A stretch of DNA of 64,000 nucleotides from Tomocerus qinae. Its lineage: Eukaryota > Arthropoda > Collembola > Entomobryomorpha > Tomoceridae. The stretch covers positions 51,489,359-51,553,358 of the forward strand of contig CM034548.1 of the NCBI GenBank assembly GCA_020055645.1. The letters run 5' to 3'. The notes beneath the pieces were generated by a model. The model did no database searches. It saw only the letters and a program-made list of their open reading frames with translations, and had not been told where the DNA came from. How positions within the stretch are numbered: position 1 is the first letter of the stretch; each line of letters opens with the position of its first letter. The translations under genes and the position numbers were made by a program. This document shows positions 1 to 9,390 of this stretch, piece by piece.

Positions 1-1351
1 GATCATTTTTTAAGCTTGTACGAGCCAAAAAGCTTTAAAAAAAAATTTTCAAGAATTGAAATTCATGATTTAATACTTGTACGAGCCAAAAAGCTTAAAA
101 ATAACATTCAACAGTTTTAATTATTTTTTAACCTTGTACGAGGCAAAAAGCTTAAAAAATAATTTTCAAGAATTGAAATTCATGATTTAATACTTGTAAG
201 AGCCAAAAAGGATGAAAAATAATTTTCAAGAGTTGAATTTTATGATTAAATACTTATACGAGCAAAAAAGCCTAAAAATAACATTCAACAGTTTTAATTA
301 TTTTTTAACCTTGTACGAGCCAAAAAGCTTAAAAAACAATATTCAAGAATTGAAATTCATGATTTAATACTTGTACGAGCTAAAAAGCATAAAAATAACA
401 TTCAACAGTTTTAATTATTTTTTAAACTTGTAAGAGCCAAAAAGGATGAAAAATAATTTTCAAGAGTTGAATTTTATGATTAAATACTTATACGAGCAAA
501 AAAGCCTAAAAATAACATTCAAAAGTTTTATTTATTTTTTAAACTTGTACGAGCCAAAAAGCTTAAAAATAACATTCAACAGTTTTAATTGATCATTTTT
601 TAAACTTGTACGAGCCAAAAAGCTTAAAAAATAATTTTCAAGAGTTGAAATTCATGATTTAATACTTGTAAGAGCCAAATAGGATAAAAAATAATTTTCA
701 AGAGTTGAATTTTATGATTAAATACTTATACGAGCAAAAAAGCCTAAAAATAACATTCAACAGTTTTAATTATTTTTTAACCTTGTACGAGCCAAAAAGC
801 TTAAAAAACAATATTCAAGAATTGAAATTCATGATTTAATACTTGTACGAGCCAAAAAGCTTAAAAATAACATTCAACAGTTTTAATTATTTTTTAAACT
901 TGTAAGACACAAAATGGATGAAAAATAATTTTCAAGAGTTGAATTTTATGATTAAATACTTATACGAGCAAAAAAGCCTAAAAATAACATTCAACAGTTT
1001 TAATTATTTTTTAACCTTGTACGAGCCAAAAAGCTTAAAAAACAATATTCAAGAATTGAAATTCATGATTTAATACTTGTACGAGCCAAAAAGCTTAAAA
1101 ATAACATTCAACAGCTTTAATTATTTTTTAAACTTGTACGAGGCAAAAAGGATGAAAAATAATTTTCAAGAGTTGAATTTTATGATTAAATACTTATACG
1201 AGCAAAAAAGCCTAAAATTAACATTCAAAAGTTTTAATTATTTTTTAAACTTGTACGAGCCAAAAAGCTTAAAAATAACATTCAACAGTTTTAATTGATC
1301 ATTTTTTAAACTTGTACGAGCCAAAAAGCTTAAAAAATTCATGATTTAGTA
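1..1351 (+). repeat. Satellite A array, first 1,296-bp HOR copy
   Basis: About 23 head-to-tail monomers, each beginning cttgtacgagccaaaaagct or a near variant (cttgtaagag, cttatacgag). Two body classes alternate: 57 bp (ataacattcaacagttttaa) and 60 bp (ttcaagaattgaaattcatg). A 61-bp variant carries ttgatcatttttt. The GATCAT anchors at 1 and 1297 bound a 1,296-bp higher-order unit that recurs at 12117-13412 and, slightly altered, at 10838 and 15492. The short open frames inside start at TTG and end at the TGA of ttgatc, so they are repeat artefacts. No gene seen. Confidence 0.95.
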
Positions 1352-1927
1352 CTTGTACAAGCAAAAAAATTATTTTTTTCAAGTGTCTAGTCTTCATTAA
1401 TGTCATATTACTAATGTTTTTGGTCTCCTCGTACAAGCTCAAAAAATGATTTTTATCAAGTGTTTCTCTAAATAAACGTTATATTACTAAGGTTTTTGGT
1501 CTCCTCGTACAAGCTCAAAAAATTGATTTTTTCAAGTGTATTTTTAAATAAACGTTATATTACTAAGGTTTTTGGTCTGCTCGTACAAGCTTAAATAATT
1601 GATTTTTATCAAGTGTCTCTCTAAATAAACGTTATATTACTAAGGTTTTTGGTCTCCTTGTACAAGCTCAAAAAATTGATTTTTTTCAAGTGTTTTTTTA
1701 AATAAATGTTATATTACTAAGGTTTTTAGTCTCCTCGTACAATCTCAAAAAATTGATTTTTTCCAAGTGTCTAGTCTTCATTAATGGTATATTACTAATG
1801 TTTTTGGTCTCCTCGTACAAGCTCAAAAAATGATTTTTTTCAAGTGCCTAGTCTTTATTAATGTTATATTACTAAGGTTTTTGGTCTCCTCGTCAAAGCT
1901 TAAAAAATTGATTTTTTAAGTGTTTCT
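1352..1927 (-). repeat. Satellite B block 1 (about 77-bp monomers)
   Basis: About seven monomers with core ctcgtacaag (or cttgtacaag) at 1428, 1504, 1580, 1657, 1734 and 1812, giving a spacing of 76-78 bp. Each core is preceded by tttttggtct and followed by caaaaaattgattttt. The last copy has the degenerate core ctcgtcaaag at 1889. The core is the reverse complement of the satellite A core, so strand is given as minus relative to A. The block opens with the perfect palindrome CTTGTACAAG at 1352-1361. It belongs to the left B subfamily (ttagtacttg before the palindrome, cgtcaaag at the end). Confidence 0.9.
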
Positions 1928-1979
1928 TAAAAAGCTTAAAAATAACATTCAACAGTTTTAATTATTTTTTAACCTTGTA
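1928..1979 (+). repeat. Satellite A monomer cut by the retrotransposon
   Basis: One 57-bp-class A body plus the first bases of the next monomer (accttgta), which the retrotransposon interrupts. The monomer resumes at 9444 with caaggcaaaaagcttaaaaa. The uninterrupted version is at 14045-14110. Confidence 0.9.
1975..1979. repeat. Target site duplication, left copy (TTGTA)
   Basis: TTGTA directly precedes the LTR and is repeated at 9439-9443 just after the other LTR. Five base pairs fits the short duplications made by BEL/Pao integrases. The unduplicated site is visible at 14092-14096. Confidence 0.9.
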
Positions 1980-2137
1980 TGAGAAAAGCTATAACCTAGC
2001 TATGTGTTCTCAACACAAAGTTCAAAATCGTTAGGACAAATCTAAAAGTTTCCACAGTTAGGATGGCAAAATGCAAGATGTGCTAACTGGATGGGGAAAT
2101 TGAGACTGGAGAAAATGAACGTTTAATTTAGCAAAGA

Positions 2138-2143
2138 TTTATT
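2138..2143 (-). promoter_or_regulatory. Polyadenylation signal AATAAA in the 3' LTR
   Basis: The minus strand reads gtAAATAAAtc, about 85-90 bases downstream of the TATA box in the LTR. In the 3' LTR this would direct cleavage about 15-25 bases further on, near 2115-2125. Role inferred from position and sequence. Confidence 0.55.
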
Positions 2144-2360
2144 TACAAGTAAAGGGAAGTAGAAGAGAACTGACTTGATCAGTCAAAAGCTTATCCAAGA
2201 CTCTCTCAATACATTGGTCGGAGGTTGCTTTTATAGACTCCGGAAAATACATGACAAAATACAAGAACCACAAAGGAATTTAGACGAACATGAATGCGTA
2301 ATGAGGTTTCTTGGCGTCAGTCGAAAGTTCAACGTGCACAAATCGAATTAGTTTCATATA

Positions 2361-2398
2361 ACTTCTTATAACATAAAGTTAAAAACTATATAAGAAGT
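2361..2398. repeat. 10-bp inverted repeat inside the LTR
   Basis: acttcttata at 2361-2370 and its exact reverse complement tataagaagt at 2389-2398, separated by 18 bases, could form a hairpin in the U3 segment. The same structure is in the other LTR at 8901-8938. Function unknown, and chance is possible in such AT-rich sequence. Confidence 0.5.
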
Positions 2399-2710
2399 AC
2401 ATACAATAAAGGCGTACAACTTTTGACATTGGGGATTAAGATAGTGATTTTCTTACACTAATTAACATAATGTCTGGACACGAAAGTACACGAATATGAA
2501 ACACATCATAAAATTCATTACATTACATGTATCGTACCTTGAAAAGAATGAAGTCTCCTGCATAGATAATTAGAGTCAACTGAATATTAACTTATGAATA
2601 TTTTAGAACACAATTATTACAAGTCACAAACCGCCTACAAAAATACAATGATAAAGTTGGACATGACCACGGCGGGTTTCGTCATCTCCTTGTCCTTACT
2701 CTATGTATGA

Positions 2711-2850
2711 GATGGTCTCCACATTTATATGATGGTCTCCACATTTATAAGATGGTCTTCCCATGTATAAGATGGTCTCCACATTTATATGATGGTCTCC
2801 ACACTTATAAGATGGTCTTCCCATGTATAAGATGGTCTCCACATTTATAT
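2711..2850. repeat. 7 x 20-bp tandem repeat in U3 (3' LTR)
   Basis: Seven consecutive 20-bp units beginning gatggtct, most reading gatggtctccacatttatat, with gatggtcttcccatgtataa as units three and six. The variants therefore show a 60-bp superperiod. The array lies in U3 upstream of the TATA box in coding orientation, where tandem motifs in LTRs often act as enhancers. That role is an inference. Confidence 0.9.
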
Positions 2851-2898
2851 GTACATATTACACAGTAAAATATAAGACTTTATGCTGTAGATTTCACA

Positions 2899-2909
2899 TA
2901 CTCCCACTG
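2899..2909 (-). promoter_or_regulatory. Polypurine tract (plus-strand primer)
   Basis: The coding strand reads cagtgggagta immediately before the TG start of the 3' LTR. A short purine run at this spot is where LTR elements prime second-strand DNA synthesis. It is short, so the exact limits are uncertain. Confidence 0.65.
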
Positions 2910-3059
2910 AATTAACTATGCTAATAGCTTAATTCTAAAGATACAGCATGAGAGAAAACAAATATCATAACATAATATTATAGAACATCATAATTTTTAC
3001 AAAAAATAAGAAATAGTTTCACCAATGACTTCATAGTTCGTCACTACACAACATATGTT
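2910..3059 (-). other. Non-coding segment between gag-pol stop and polypurine tract
   Basis: About 150 bp of AT-rich DNA with no reading frame, so no room for an env-like third gene. Nothing else recognised. Confidence 0.8.
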
Positions 3060-6000
3060 TTAATGATGTTGGTAGTTAAGGCGATCTGGCAATTTGACGG
3101 AACGTCCGCTTCGGGTGACGATATTAGGTTGCGGTTGAGCGGTAGAGTTCTGGTCGTCTGGTGTTTGTTGAATTTCTAGCTGAGGCTGTTGAAATGTAGG
3201 TCGATCTTCAGATGAGATCTCCAAAGGAAAGAGTCGTTGAATCGGACGAACTAACTCTCCTTTGGCGGTCTTCAGTCTCACCACTCGAACTTTCCCATCA
3301 GCTCCTGGATAAACTTCGATGATCTTCCCCAAGATCCAGTCAATCCTTTTCCGGATGTCGTCGCCGATGAGGACGATATTCCCGGGAGAGACGATGTCAG
3401 CCTTTTTCTTGGAGTTTGACTGAGTCAGCATGCCAAGATACTCGCGGCGGAATCTTCTCCTCAAGTTGTCCCTCAGTTTTTGACAATAGGCGAGACGCTT
3501 GTTGAGTCCTTTAGAGTCCAGCAGGTCTATGTCAGCTACCCCAGATCCCCTCACTTCCTGCAGGAACATAGCTGGAGTCAATGGAGCAAGATCTTCTGGG
3601 TCTTCAGAAATGTAGGTGAGTGGTCGCCCGTTCAAAATGGCTTCTACGTCACACAGGATGGTCAGGAGCTCTTCGTAGTCCAGAGACACGTTCCCCAACA
3701 CAGGCCGCAGAATCTTCTTCACCATCTGAATGAGACGTTCCCACCAGCCTCCGTGCCACGCCCCAGTAGCTGGTATGAATCGCCACTGGATTTGCTGAAC
3801 CGCTGCTTTGGCTTCAATCACTTCCCAATTGAGGCGGGAAAACAGATTATCGGTTCCGACGAAGTTGGTGCCATTGTCGCTGTAGATGGTTCCAGGACGG
3901 CCTCTTCTTGCGATGAATCTCCGGAGTGTCTGAAGAAAAGCTTCCGTTGAGAGAGACCCCGTAAGCTCCAAGTGTACTGCTCTGTAGACAGCACATGTAT
4001 ACAGTACAATCCAGACCTTCGATCCTCCTTTCAAGTAGAGTGGGCCAGTCAGGTCGACTCCGGTCACTTCAAAGACGGAAGCATCTCGGACACGGTCAGG
4101 AGGAAGAGCAGTGGGTTCCGAAACCAGCGGTTTTGAAAAGAAGCGTCGACACCGCACACAGGATGAAATGACTTCTTTTACAGTTTTCCGTGAGCGGAGT
4201 ATCCAGTATTTCTCCCTCAGGGCAGATTGGACGAACTGGACACCAGCATGACTCATCTCCAGGTGCTTTCCCCTGATGAGTGCTTTCACTAACGGATGAT
4301 TCGGAGGCAGAACAGCGGGCGTCTTGAAGTCGTAGTTGTCTTGCCTCCTCAAAAGCTTCGTCTTCACTCGTAAGACTCCTCGTTCATCTTTGGATAGCCG
4401 GACGAAATTGAAAACGGCCTTATTTTCTTTTATAGCTTCTTGCTGAATCAACCAGACCAGGGCAGTTTCAGCGTCTTCCAGCTCCTTGACAGTCAGGATG
4501 CCTGTGGGTTGATCATCAGAGTTGTTTCTTTTATGCCCAAAACGACGGATGTACGCCACGACACGGATGATGCTGGAATACTCCGACATATAGTGCAAGA
4601 GAGTATCCGAGAACTTCTCAAAGTCTGTCGTCGTGGTATGCGCCGCTACTGTTTTTCTCCGCTCCGAATTGACGATGTCCTCGTCGGGGCAGAGGGAAGG
4701 ATTGGGCCAAAGTTCTTCCGGCTCTTTCAGCCAGTCGGGTCCCTCCCACCATTTTGACTCCAGGAGATAGTCAGTAGTGCAGCCTCTTGAGGGAAGGTCA
4801 GCGGGGTTGAGATTGCCTGGAACATGTCTCCAGGCTTCGTAGTCACTCAGCTCCCGGATTTCCTTCACACGATTGGCCACAAAGACTGCCCACTGCTCGC
4901 TCTTCTGGATCCATGAAAGGGCGTTGGAAGAATCAGTCCAGAATACTGTCTTCAGGTCAGGATAGATGATCGCTCTCTTGATGGAGTCTGCCAGGCGTGA
5001 TCCAATGCAGCATGCCATCAGCTCGAGTCTTGGGATCGATATCGTCTTCACCGGGGCAACTCGTGTTTTGGCTGAAATGAGTTGAACCGTTACATCCGCC
5101 GCAGCCTCTCCTCTCAGAAAAATACACGTACTGTAGGCGGCTTTGCTGGCGTCGACGAAAACGTGTAGTTGCCAGGATTGTCGGGAACAGTCCATTCCAA
5201 ATAGCCATCGTGGAATTCTCACATCAGAAAGGCGGGGAAGAGAATGAGACCAATTATTGAACTCCCTTGTGATTTCCTCTGGCAACTCGTCATCCCAGCC
5301 GGCCTTCAATTCCCAGATGCGTTGCAGCAACAACTTTGGAAAGAGTGTGACAGGACACGTGAATCCAATGGGATCGAACACTCGGTGGGCTGTAGATAGG
5401 ATTTTCCTTTTTGTGATAGGTCCGTTCGGCTCCAGTTCACCTCCAGAGAGTAAGACGGCCAATGTATCTTCCTTTAGGTCCCAGGATAGTCCGAGTACTG
5501 AAAGAGTCTTTTCTGTCGCAGCAGGTGTTTCGGCATTGGTCGTCCATCCTCTCAGATCAAATTTGGCTGAAGCCATCAGTGCAGTAGATTCTTCCCGGAA
5601 CAACTCCATGTCTTCTTCAGTAGCAAAGCTGGAAATCGAATTGTCCACGTAGAAGGATGTTTTCAGCCGCTGTGCAGTCTTCTGCTGATGTGGAACAGCT
5701 GAGTCTAGATGGTGGTTGATGGTGGCTGCCAATAAGAAAGGGCTAGAGGAGACACCAAAGAGGACCCGCTTGTGCCTGTATTCCTGGATACGGTGACAAT
5801 CTTGCAAAGGATCCTCCCACCACAGAAACCGGAGAAAGTCTCGATCCTGCTTTCGGACAACCATTTGGAGGAATGCTCTGGCGATGTCAGAAACTAGACC
5901 GAACCTGTCCAGGCGAAATCGTAAAAGGACATCTGGGATGAGCTCCAGGAGATTTGGACCCTTTTCCAGACAGTCATTAAGTGACGGCGAGAACTTCTCG

Positions 6001-8447
6001 TGTGCAGACGCGTCGAAGACGGGGCGAACTGGAGTGGTAGAGCTGGACTGCTTTATCACTGCCCGATGAGGAAGATAATGCCCAAAATCAGCGACTTCGT
6101 TCGGAGGGATCTTTTCGATGACGTCATCGTTGAGCCACTCTTCGAAGATCCTGTTGTAGGCTGGCATTATCCCGTCCGTCACAATCTTCTTCGTCATAGT
6201 TTGTAGTCGTCTCTCGGCAGGTTGACGGTTGCTCTTCAAGTGGCCGTGGTTAGAGATCCACGGTAGAGAGACTTGGTAGCGGCCGTCAGGTTCCCTCGTG
6301 ACAGTCTCCTTAAAATACTGCATTGCAGCTTGTTGGAGTTCCTCTCTGGACTGTTTCTCAGCCGGGTCCGTAATGCCGATCACGTCGAGTTGCCACAAAC
6401 TTTGGAGCGTAGCATCAGCGACGTGGGCGGTGGTAACAACAGTAGCAGCAGCCGAAGGTTGTGGGCAGCGTCCAGTTTTCCCCAAAAGTGTCCATCCCAG
6501 AAATGTCTCGAAGGCGACAGGTCCGCTGGTCAAGTCGTACTTTTTCCCAGTAAATAGCTTGCCGGCGACGTCTCCTCCGATTAGTAAACGGATTTCGGGT
6601 AAGTCAGGTCCCACGTCAGACAGATGGATCCCCAACTCCTGTAGCTGCTTGTTCCAAGGACCATTTCGGACCCGAGGGATGATGCCACAGATCTTCTCCT
6701 CCTCCAGAGTTACGAAGTTGCAATGGTAGCTACGATCCATGCTGCTCAGCCAAACACGGTATTTCTGATGGGTCTTCTCCTTGGTCGTCAGGCCTCCGAA
6801 AAGACTATTCTTTATCTTTTCTTCCCCGACACTGGAGTAGCCCATCTTTTCTGCCGCGTAGGAGTCTAGATAGGATCTTTGAGAACCGCTGTCAATCAGG
6901 GCTCGGACGATTTTCTCCTCCTCTCCGTTGTATATGCGGACGAGTAGCGTCTGAAGACAAACGTCCTCCGTGCAGGTTTGATTAGAGAGGGTGTTACTGC
7001 TTCCGGCGACGGGTTCCTTCTCAGCTCTGGTAGTTGCCGTCGTCTTCTTCACCTCCAGATCGGGACACATGTTGACGTAATGCCTCTTGGAACACAACGA
7101 GCAACGAACGAACGGTCTGCATTTTCCGGGATGATTTTGGTGAAGACAGCAGGAACACGAATTCTTCTCGGCCAAGATCCTCGTCTTTTCGTCGAGGGAC
7201 ATCCTTGACGCCTGGTAGCAGTCCTTGCTCTCGTGGGGCTTCCCGCAAAAGACACAACAAGACTTTTTCTTTGGAGTATTGAGTTTTGACTCACCAGTGA
7301 AAAGTCCAGCGGCAGTTGGGGTATCATGAAAAGCTTCTTCTCCTTTGGATGGCAACTTCTTCTGCTTCTCCTCCTTGTCCACGACGAAACCTTTGCGGGC
7401 CATGGCTATTCGCTCTTCTCCTTCCACTTCACTTCGGAGATAGTTCATCAGGAGAGTGAGCTGGTTTGGTTGAGACGATGACGATGGAGAAGCTAAGCCG
7501 GCAGCAGTACTTGTATCAGCATTAGCGGTGGCAGTGGTGACTGGCACTTGAATCTGCGGAGCAGTGTGACACCTTCTCCTTTCCCAGGTCCTCAGGACTT
7601 CTTCCGGGAGGCACGATTCCACCAGTGGGTACAGCATCGCGGCGAACTTGTCGGAGGTGAGTCCCAATGTCTCCAGAGCCCGGAGGGACGTCTCCAAACG
7701 ATCGTAGAGGCTGGACAAGACGATCTTCTTCTGATGGGCAGCTCTCTGCAGGACCAGTTGAAGAAGATCACGAACGTAGACCTCTACCAGGATGTCTTCC
7801 CTCCCGAAACGACTTCGAAGACTCTCGATAGCTTTCGGGTAGCAGTTCGCACTAGGTGGGAAACTTGCGACGAGTTCAGCAGCTCTTGACTTCTTCTCGA
7901 CAGCTTGCAGCAAATACTGGAACTTGTCGGCAGCATTCATGACTGGATCACTGTCGATTTTCTCAAACTGTCCCCAGAATCCCAGCCAGTCCTTCGGATC
8001 ACCAGAGAACTTCTTCCACTCGATCTTCGGGAGTTTGAGTCTCCGGTTGATGCTGGCATGGTTGCTGCTCACGGTACTTTTTCCGCTCTCGTAAACGCTT
8101 TCGTCCTTGGCGAGAAGAGTTTCCACAGCTGCACGCAGGAGTCCTAGACGGTCTTGAATGGCCTCAGCTCCAGCGTGTTCGTCAGCAACGGCTTCAGAAG
8201 TGTCAGTGGCTTCCGGGACGAGAACTCTGTCACATAGGGTTGCCATTATTTGGGCGTCCAGATTTGCGATGTTTGCTCCCTTCCGCTCGATGTTTCTCCA
8301 CATTCCGTCCACCAACATCTTGCAGGGTTCTGCTTTTTCGAGCTCGTTTTCCAGCACAGTAATTGCTTGGTTGATCTCTTGACGAGCAGGAGTCCGCTGC
8401 GTTTGTAGGAGCACGAGATGCTGGTCGATTTCTGCGAGAGTAGGCAT
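3060..8447 (-). CDS. gag-pol: BEL/Pao gag-pol polyprotein (1,795 aa)
   Basis: One uninterrupted frame makes the capsid and all replication enzymes of the element. Seen in order: an N-terminal coiled region; a DUF1759-like gag segment (residues about 138-290, with the FSGDP...W...F pattern); three CCHC-type zinc knuckles (398-410, 431-443, 449-461) for nucleic-acid binding; an aspartic protease with DSG at 519-521; reverse transcriptase (about 780-1000) with D854 in SDIARAF and YVDN at 933-936; RNase H with D1099, E1142, D1172 and D1217; an integrase zinc finger (H1395, H1400, C1430, C1433); an integrase core with D1465, D1524 and E1570; and a DUF5641-like tail (about 1670-1745). The start is the first ATG after the leader, with A at -3. 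Gag and Pol are in one frame, as is usual in BEL. The last active-site residue is N rather than D (YVDN), a variant I believe occurs in the family. All catalytic residues look intact, so the product should be functional. Confidence 0.95.
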   Translation of the reverse strand: MPTLAEIDQHLVLLQTQRTPARQEINQAITVLENELEKAEPCKMLVDGMWRNIERKGANIANLDAQIMATLCDRVLVPEATDTSEAVADEHAGAEAIQDRLGLLRAAVETLLAKDESVYESGKSTVSSNHASINRRLKLPKIEWKKFSGDPKDWLGFWGQFEKIDSDPVMNAADKFQYLLQAVEKKSRAAELVASFPPSANCYPKAIESLRSRFGREDILVEVYVRDLLQLVLQRAAHQKKIVLSSLYDRLETSLRALETLGLTSDKFAAMLYPLVESCLPEEVLRTWERRRCHTAPQIQVPVTTATANADTSTAAGLASPSSSSQPNQLTLLMNYLRSEVEGEERIAMARKGFVVDKEEKQKKLPSKGEEAFHDTPTAAGLFTGESKLNTPKKKSCCVFCGKPHESKDCYQASRMSLDEKTRILAEKNSCSCCLHQNHPGKCRPFVRCSLCSKRHYVNMCPDLEVKKTTATTRAEKEPVAGSSNTLSNQTCTEDVCLQTLLVRIYNGEEEKIVRALIDSGSQRSYLDSYAAEKMGYSSVGEEKIKNSLFGGLTTKEKTHQKYRVWLSSMDRSYHCNFVTLEEEKICGIIPRVRNGPWNKQLQELGIHLSDVGPDLPEIRLLIGGDVAGKLFTGKKYDLTSGPVAFETFLGWTLLGKTGRCPQPSAAATVVTTAHVADATLQSLWQLDVIGITDPAEKQSREELQQAAMQYFKETVTREPDGRYQVSLPWISNHGHLKSNRQPAERRLQTMTKKIVTDGIMPAYNRIFEEWLNDDVIEKIPPNEVADFGHYLPHRAVIKQSSSTTPVRPVFDASAHEKFSPSLNDCLEKGPNLLELIPDVLLRFRLDRFGLVSDIARAFLQMVVRKQDRDFLRFLWWEDPLQDCHRIQEYRHKRVLFGVSSSPFLLAATINHHLDSAVPHQQKTAQRLKTSFYVDNSISSFATEEDMELFREESTALMASAKFDLRGWTTNAETPAATEKTLSVLGLSWDLKEDTLAVLLSGGELEPNGPITKRKILSTAHRVFDPIGFTCPVTLFPKLLLQRIWELKAGWDDELPEEITREFNNWSHSLPRLSDVRIPRWLFGMDCSRQSWQLHVFVDASKAAYSTCIFLRGEAAADVTVQLISAKTRVAPVKTISIPRLELMACCIGSRLADSIKRAIIYPDLKTVFWTDSSNALSWIQKSEQWAVFVANRVKEIRELSDYEAWRHVPGNLNPADLPSRGCTTDYLLESKWWEGPDWLKEPEELWPNPSLCPDEDIVNSERRKTVAAHTTTTDFEKFSDTLLHYMSEYSSIIRVVAYIRRFGHKRNNSDDQPTGILTVKELEDAETALVWLIQQEAIKENKAVFNFVRLSKDERGVLRVKTKLLRRQDNYDFKTPAVLPPNHPLVKALIRGKHLEMSHAGVQFVQSALREKYWILRSRKTVKEVISSCVRCRRFFSKPLVSEPTALPPDRVRDASVFEVTGVDLTGPLYLKGGSKVWIVLYTCAVYRAVHLELTGSLSTEAFLQTLRRFIARRGRPGTIYSDNGTNFVGTDNLFSRLNWEVIEAKAAVQQIQWRFIPATGAWHGGWWERLIQMVKKILRPVLGNVSLDYEELLTILCDVEAILNGRPLTYISEDPEDLAPLTPAMFLQEVRGSGVADIDLLDSKGLNKRLAYCQKLRDNLRRRFRREYLGMLTQSNSKKKADIVSPGNIVLIGDDIRKRIDWILGKIIEVYPGADGKVRVVRLKTAKGELVRPIQRLFPLEISSEDRPTFQQPQLEIQQTPDDQNSTAQPQPNIVTRSGRSVKLPDRLNYQHH

Positions 8448-8519
8448 CTTCTCCAGTTTTGCACTTTTGTGGAAACCCTTTTAAAAAACGATTAATTAGT
8501 CCTAACCAGGGGCGCCAGA
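8448..8519 (-). other. 5' leader of the element
   Basis: 72 bases between the 5' LTR and the gag-pol ATG, holding the primer binding site at its upstream end. There is no upstream ATG-initiated frame of note. The leader is short, so any packaging signal must be compact or lie inside gag. Confidence 0.75.
8500..8517 (-). promoter_or_regulatory. Putative tRNA primer binding site
   Basis: Two bases inside the 5' LTR the coding strand reads TGGCGCCCCTGGTTAGGA. TGG is the complement of a tRNA CCA end, and the position is the expected one. I could not match the sequence to a specific tRNA, and complementarity may stop after 11-12 bases. Confidence 0.65.
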
Positions 8520-8766
8520 TGAGAAAAGCTATAACCTAGCTATGTGTTCTCAACACAAAGTTCAAAATCGTTAGGACAAATCTAAAAGTTTCCACAGTTA
8601 GGATGGCAAAATGCAAGATGTGCTAACTGGATGGGGAAATTGAGACTGGAGAAAATGAACGTTTAATTTAGCAAAGATTTATTTACAAGTAAAGGGAAGT
8701 AGAAGAGAACTGACTTGATCAGTCAAAAGCTTATCCAAGACTCTCTCAATACATTGGTCGGAGGTT

Positions 8767-8776
8767 GCTTTTATAG
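8767..8776 (-). promoter_or_regulatory. TATA box of the element promoter
   Basis: The coding strand reads CTATAAAAGC. Transcription would start about 25-30 bases further, near 8740, giving an R region that ends after the AATAAA equivalent at 8678-8683. The identical motif in the 3' LTR is at 2227-2236. Confidence 0.7.
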
Positions 8777-9250
8777 ACTCCGGAAAATACATGACAAAAT
8801 ACAAGAACCACAAAGGAATTTAGACGAACATGAATGCGTAATGAGGTTTCTTGGCGTCAGTCGAAAGTTCAACGTGCACAAATCGAATTAGTTTCATATA
8901 ACTTCTTATAACATAAAGTTAAAAACTATATAAGAAGTACATACAATAAAGGCGTACAACTTTTGACATTGGGGATTAAGATAGTGATTTTCTTACACTA
9001 ATTAACATAATGTCTGGACACGAAAGTACACGAATATGAAACACATCATAAAATTCATTACATTACATGTATCGTACCTTGAAAAGAATGAAGTCTCCTG
9101 CATAGATAATTAGAGTCAACTGAATATTAACTTATGAATATTTTAGAACACAATTATTACAAGTCACAAACCGCCTACAAAAATACAATGATAAAGTTGG
9201 ACATGACCACGGCGGGTTTCGTCATCTCCTTGTCCTTACTCTATGTATGA

Positions 9251-9390
9251 GATGGTCTCCACATTTATATGATGGTCTCCACATTTATAAGATGGTCTTC
9301 CCATGTATAAGATGGTCTCCACATTTATATGATGGTCTCCACACTTATAAGATGGTCTTCCCATGTATAAGATGGTCTCCACATTTATAT
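9251..9390. repeat. 7 x 20-bp tandem repeat in U3 (5' LTR)
   Basis: Same seven units and same variant order as 2711-2850. Located upstream of the TATA box in coding orientation, so it may act on the promoter. Confidence 0.9.

Larger units (their letters stand above)
1980..2898 (-). repeat. 3' LTR of the BEL/Pao element
   Basis: 919 bp, identical by line-by-line reading to 8520-9438 (constant offset 6,540). On the coding strand it starts TGTGAAATC and ends TTTTCTCA, the usual TG...CA ends. In coding orientation, U3 runs from 2898 to about 2205, R from about 2205 to about 2118, and U5 to 1980. These borders are inferred from the TATA box and the AATAAA signal, not from transcript data. Confidence 0.93.

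Noticed and set aside
1077..1298. Recurring plus-strand frames of about 73-96 codons throughout the satellite
   Set aside because: They begin at TTG rather than ATG, are repeats of the monomer itself, end at the TGA of ttgatc, and recur dozens of times with the same limits. They are a by-product of monomer lengths divisible by three.
1352..1361. CTTGTACAAG as a functional protein-binding palindrome
   Set aside because: It arises automatically when inverted cores meet and is scattered inside some B and A monomers too. There is no independent evidence of binding, so it is listed only as a junction feature.
1352..1927. CRISPR-like array (regular short repeats with spacers)
   Set aside because: The sequences between cores are themselves repeated, not unique spacers, and the context is eukaryotic satellite with a BEL/Pao element.
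2378..2400. Second TATA-like motif (actatataag) in the LTR as a plus-strand promoter
   Set aside because: AT-rich context makes such matches frequent, it faces away from the gene, and the CTATAAAAGC motif is better placed.
2899..3059. Possible env gene downstream of pol
   Set aside because: Only about 160 bp separate the stop codon from the LTR and no frame is present, so the element has no envelope gene.
3480..3950. Plus- and minus-strand frames of 60-160 codons inside the retrotransposon
   Set aside because: They overlap the 1,795-codon gag-pol gene in other frames, have no recognisable domain, and are expected in a long balanced-composition coding region.
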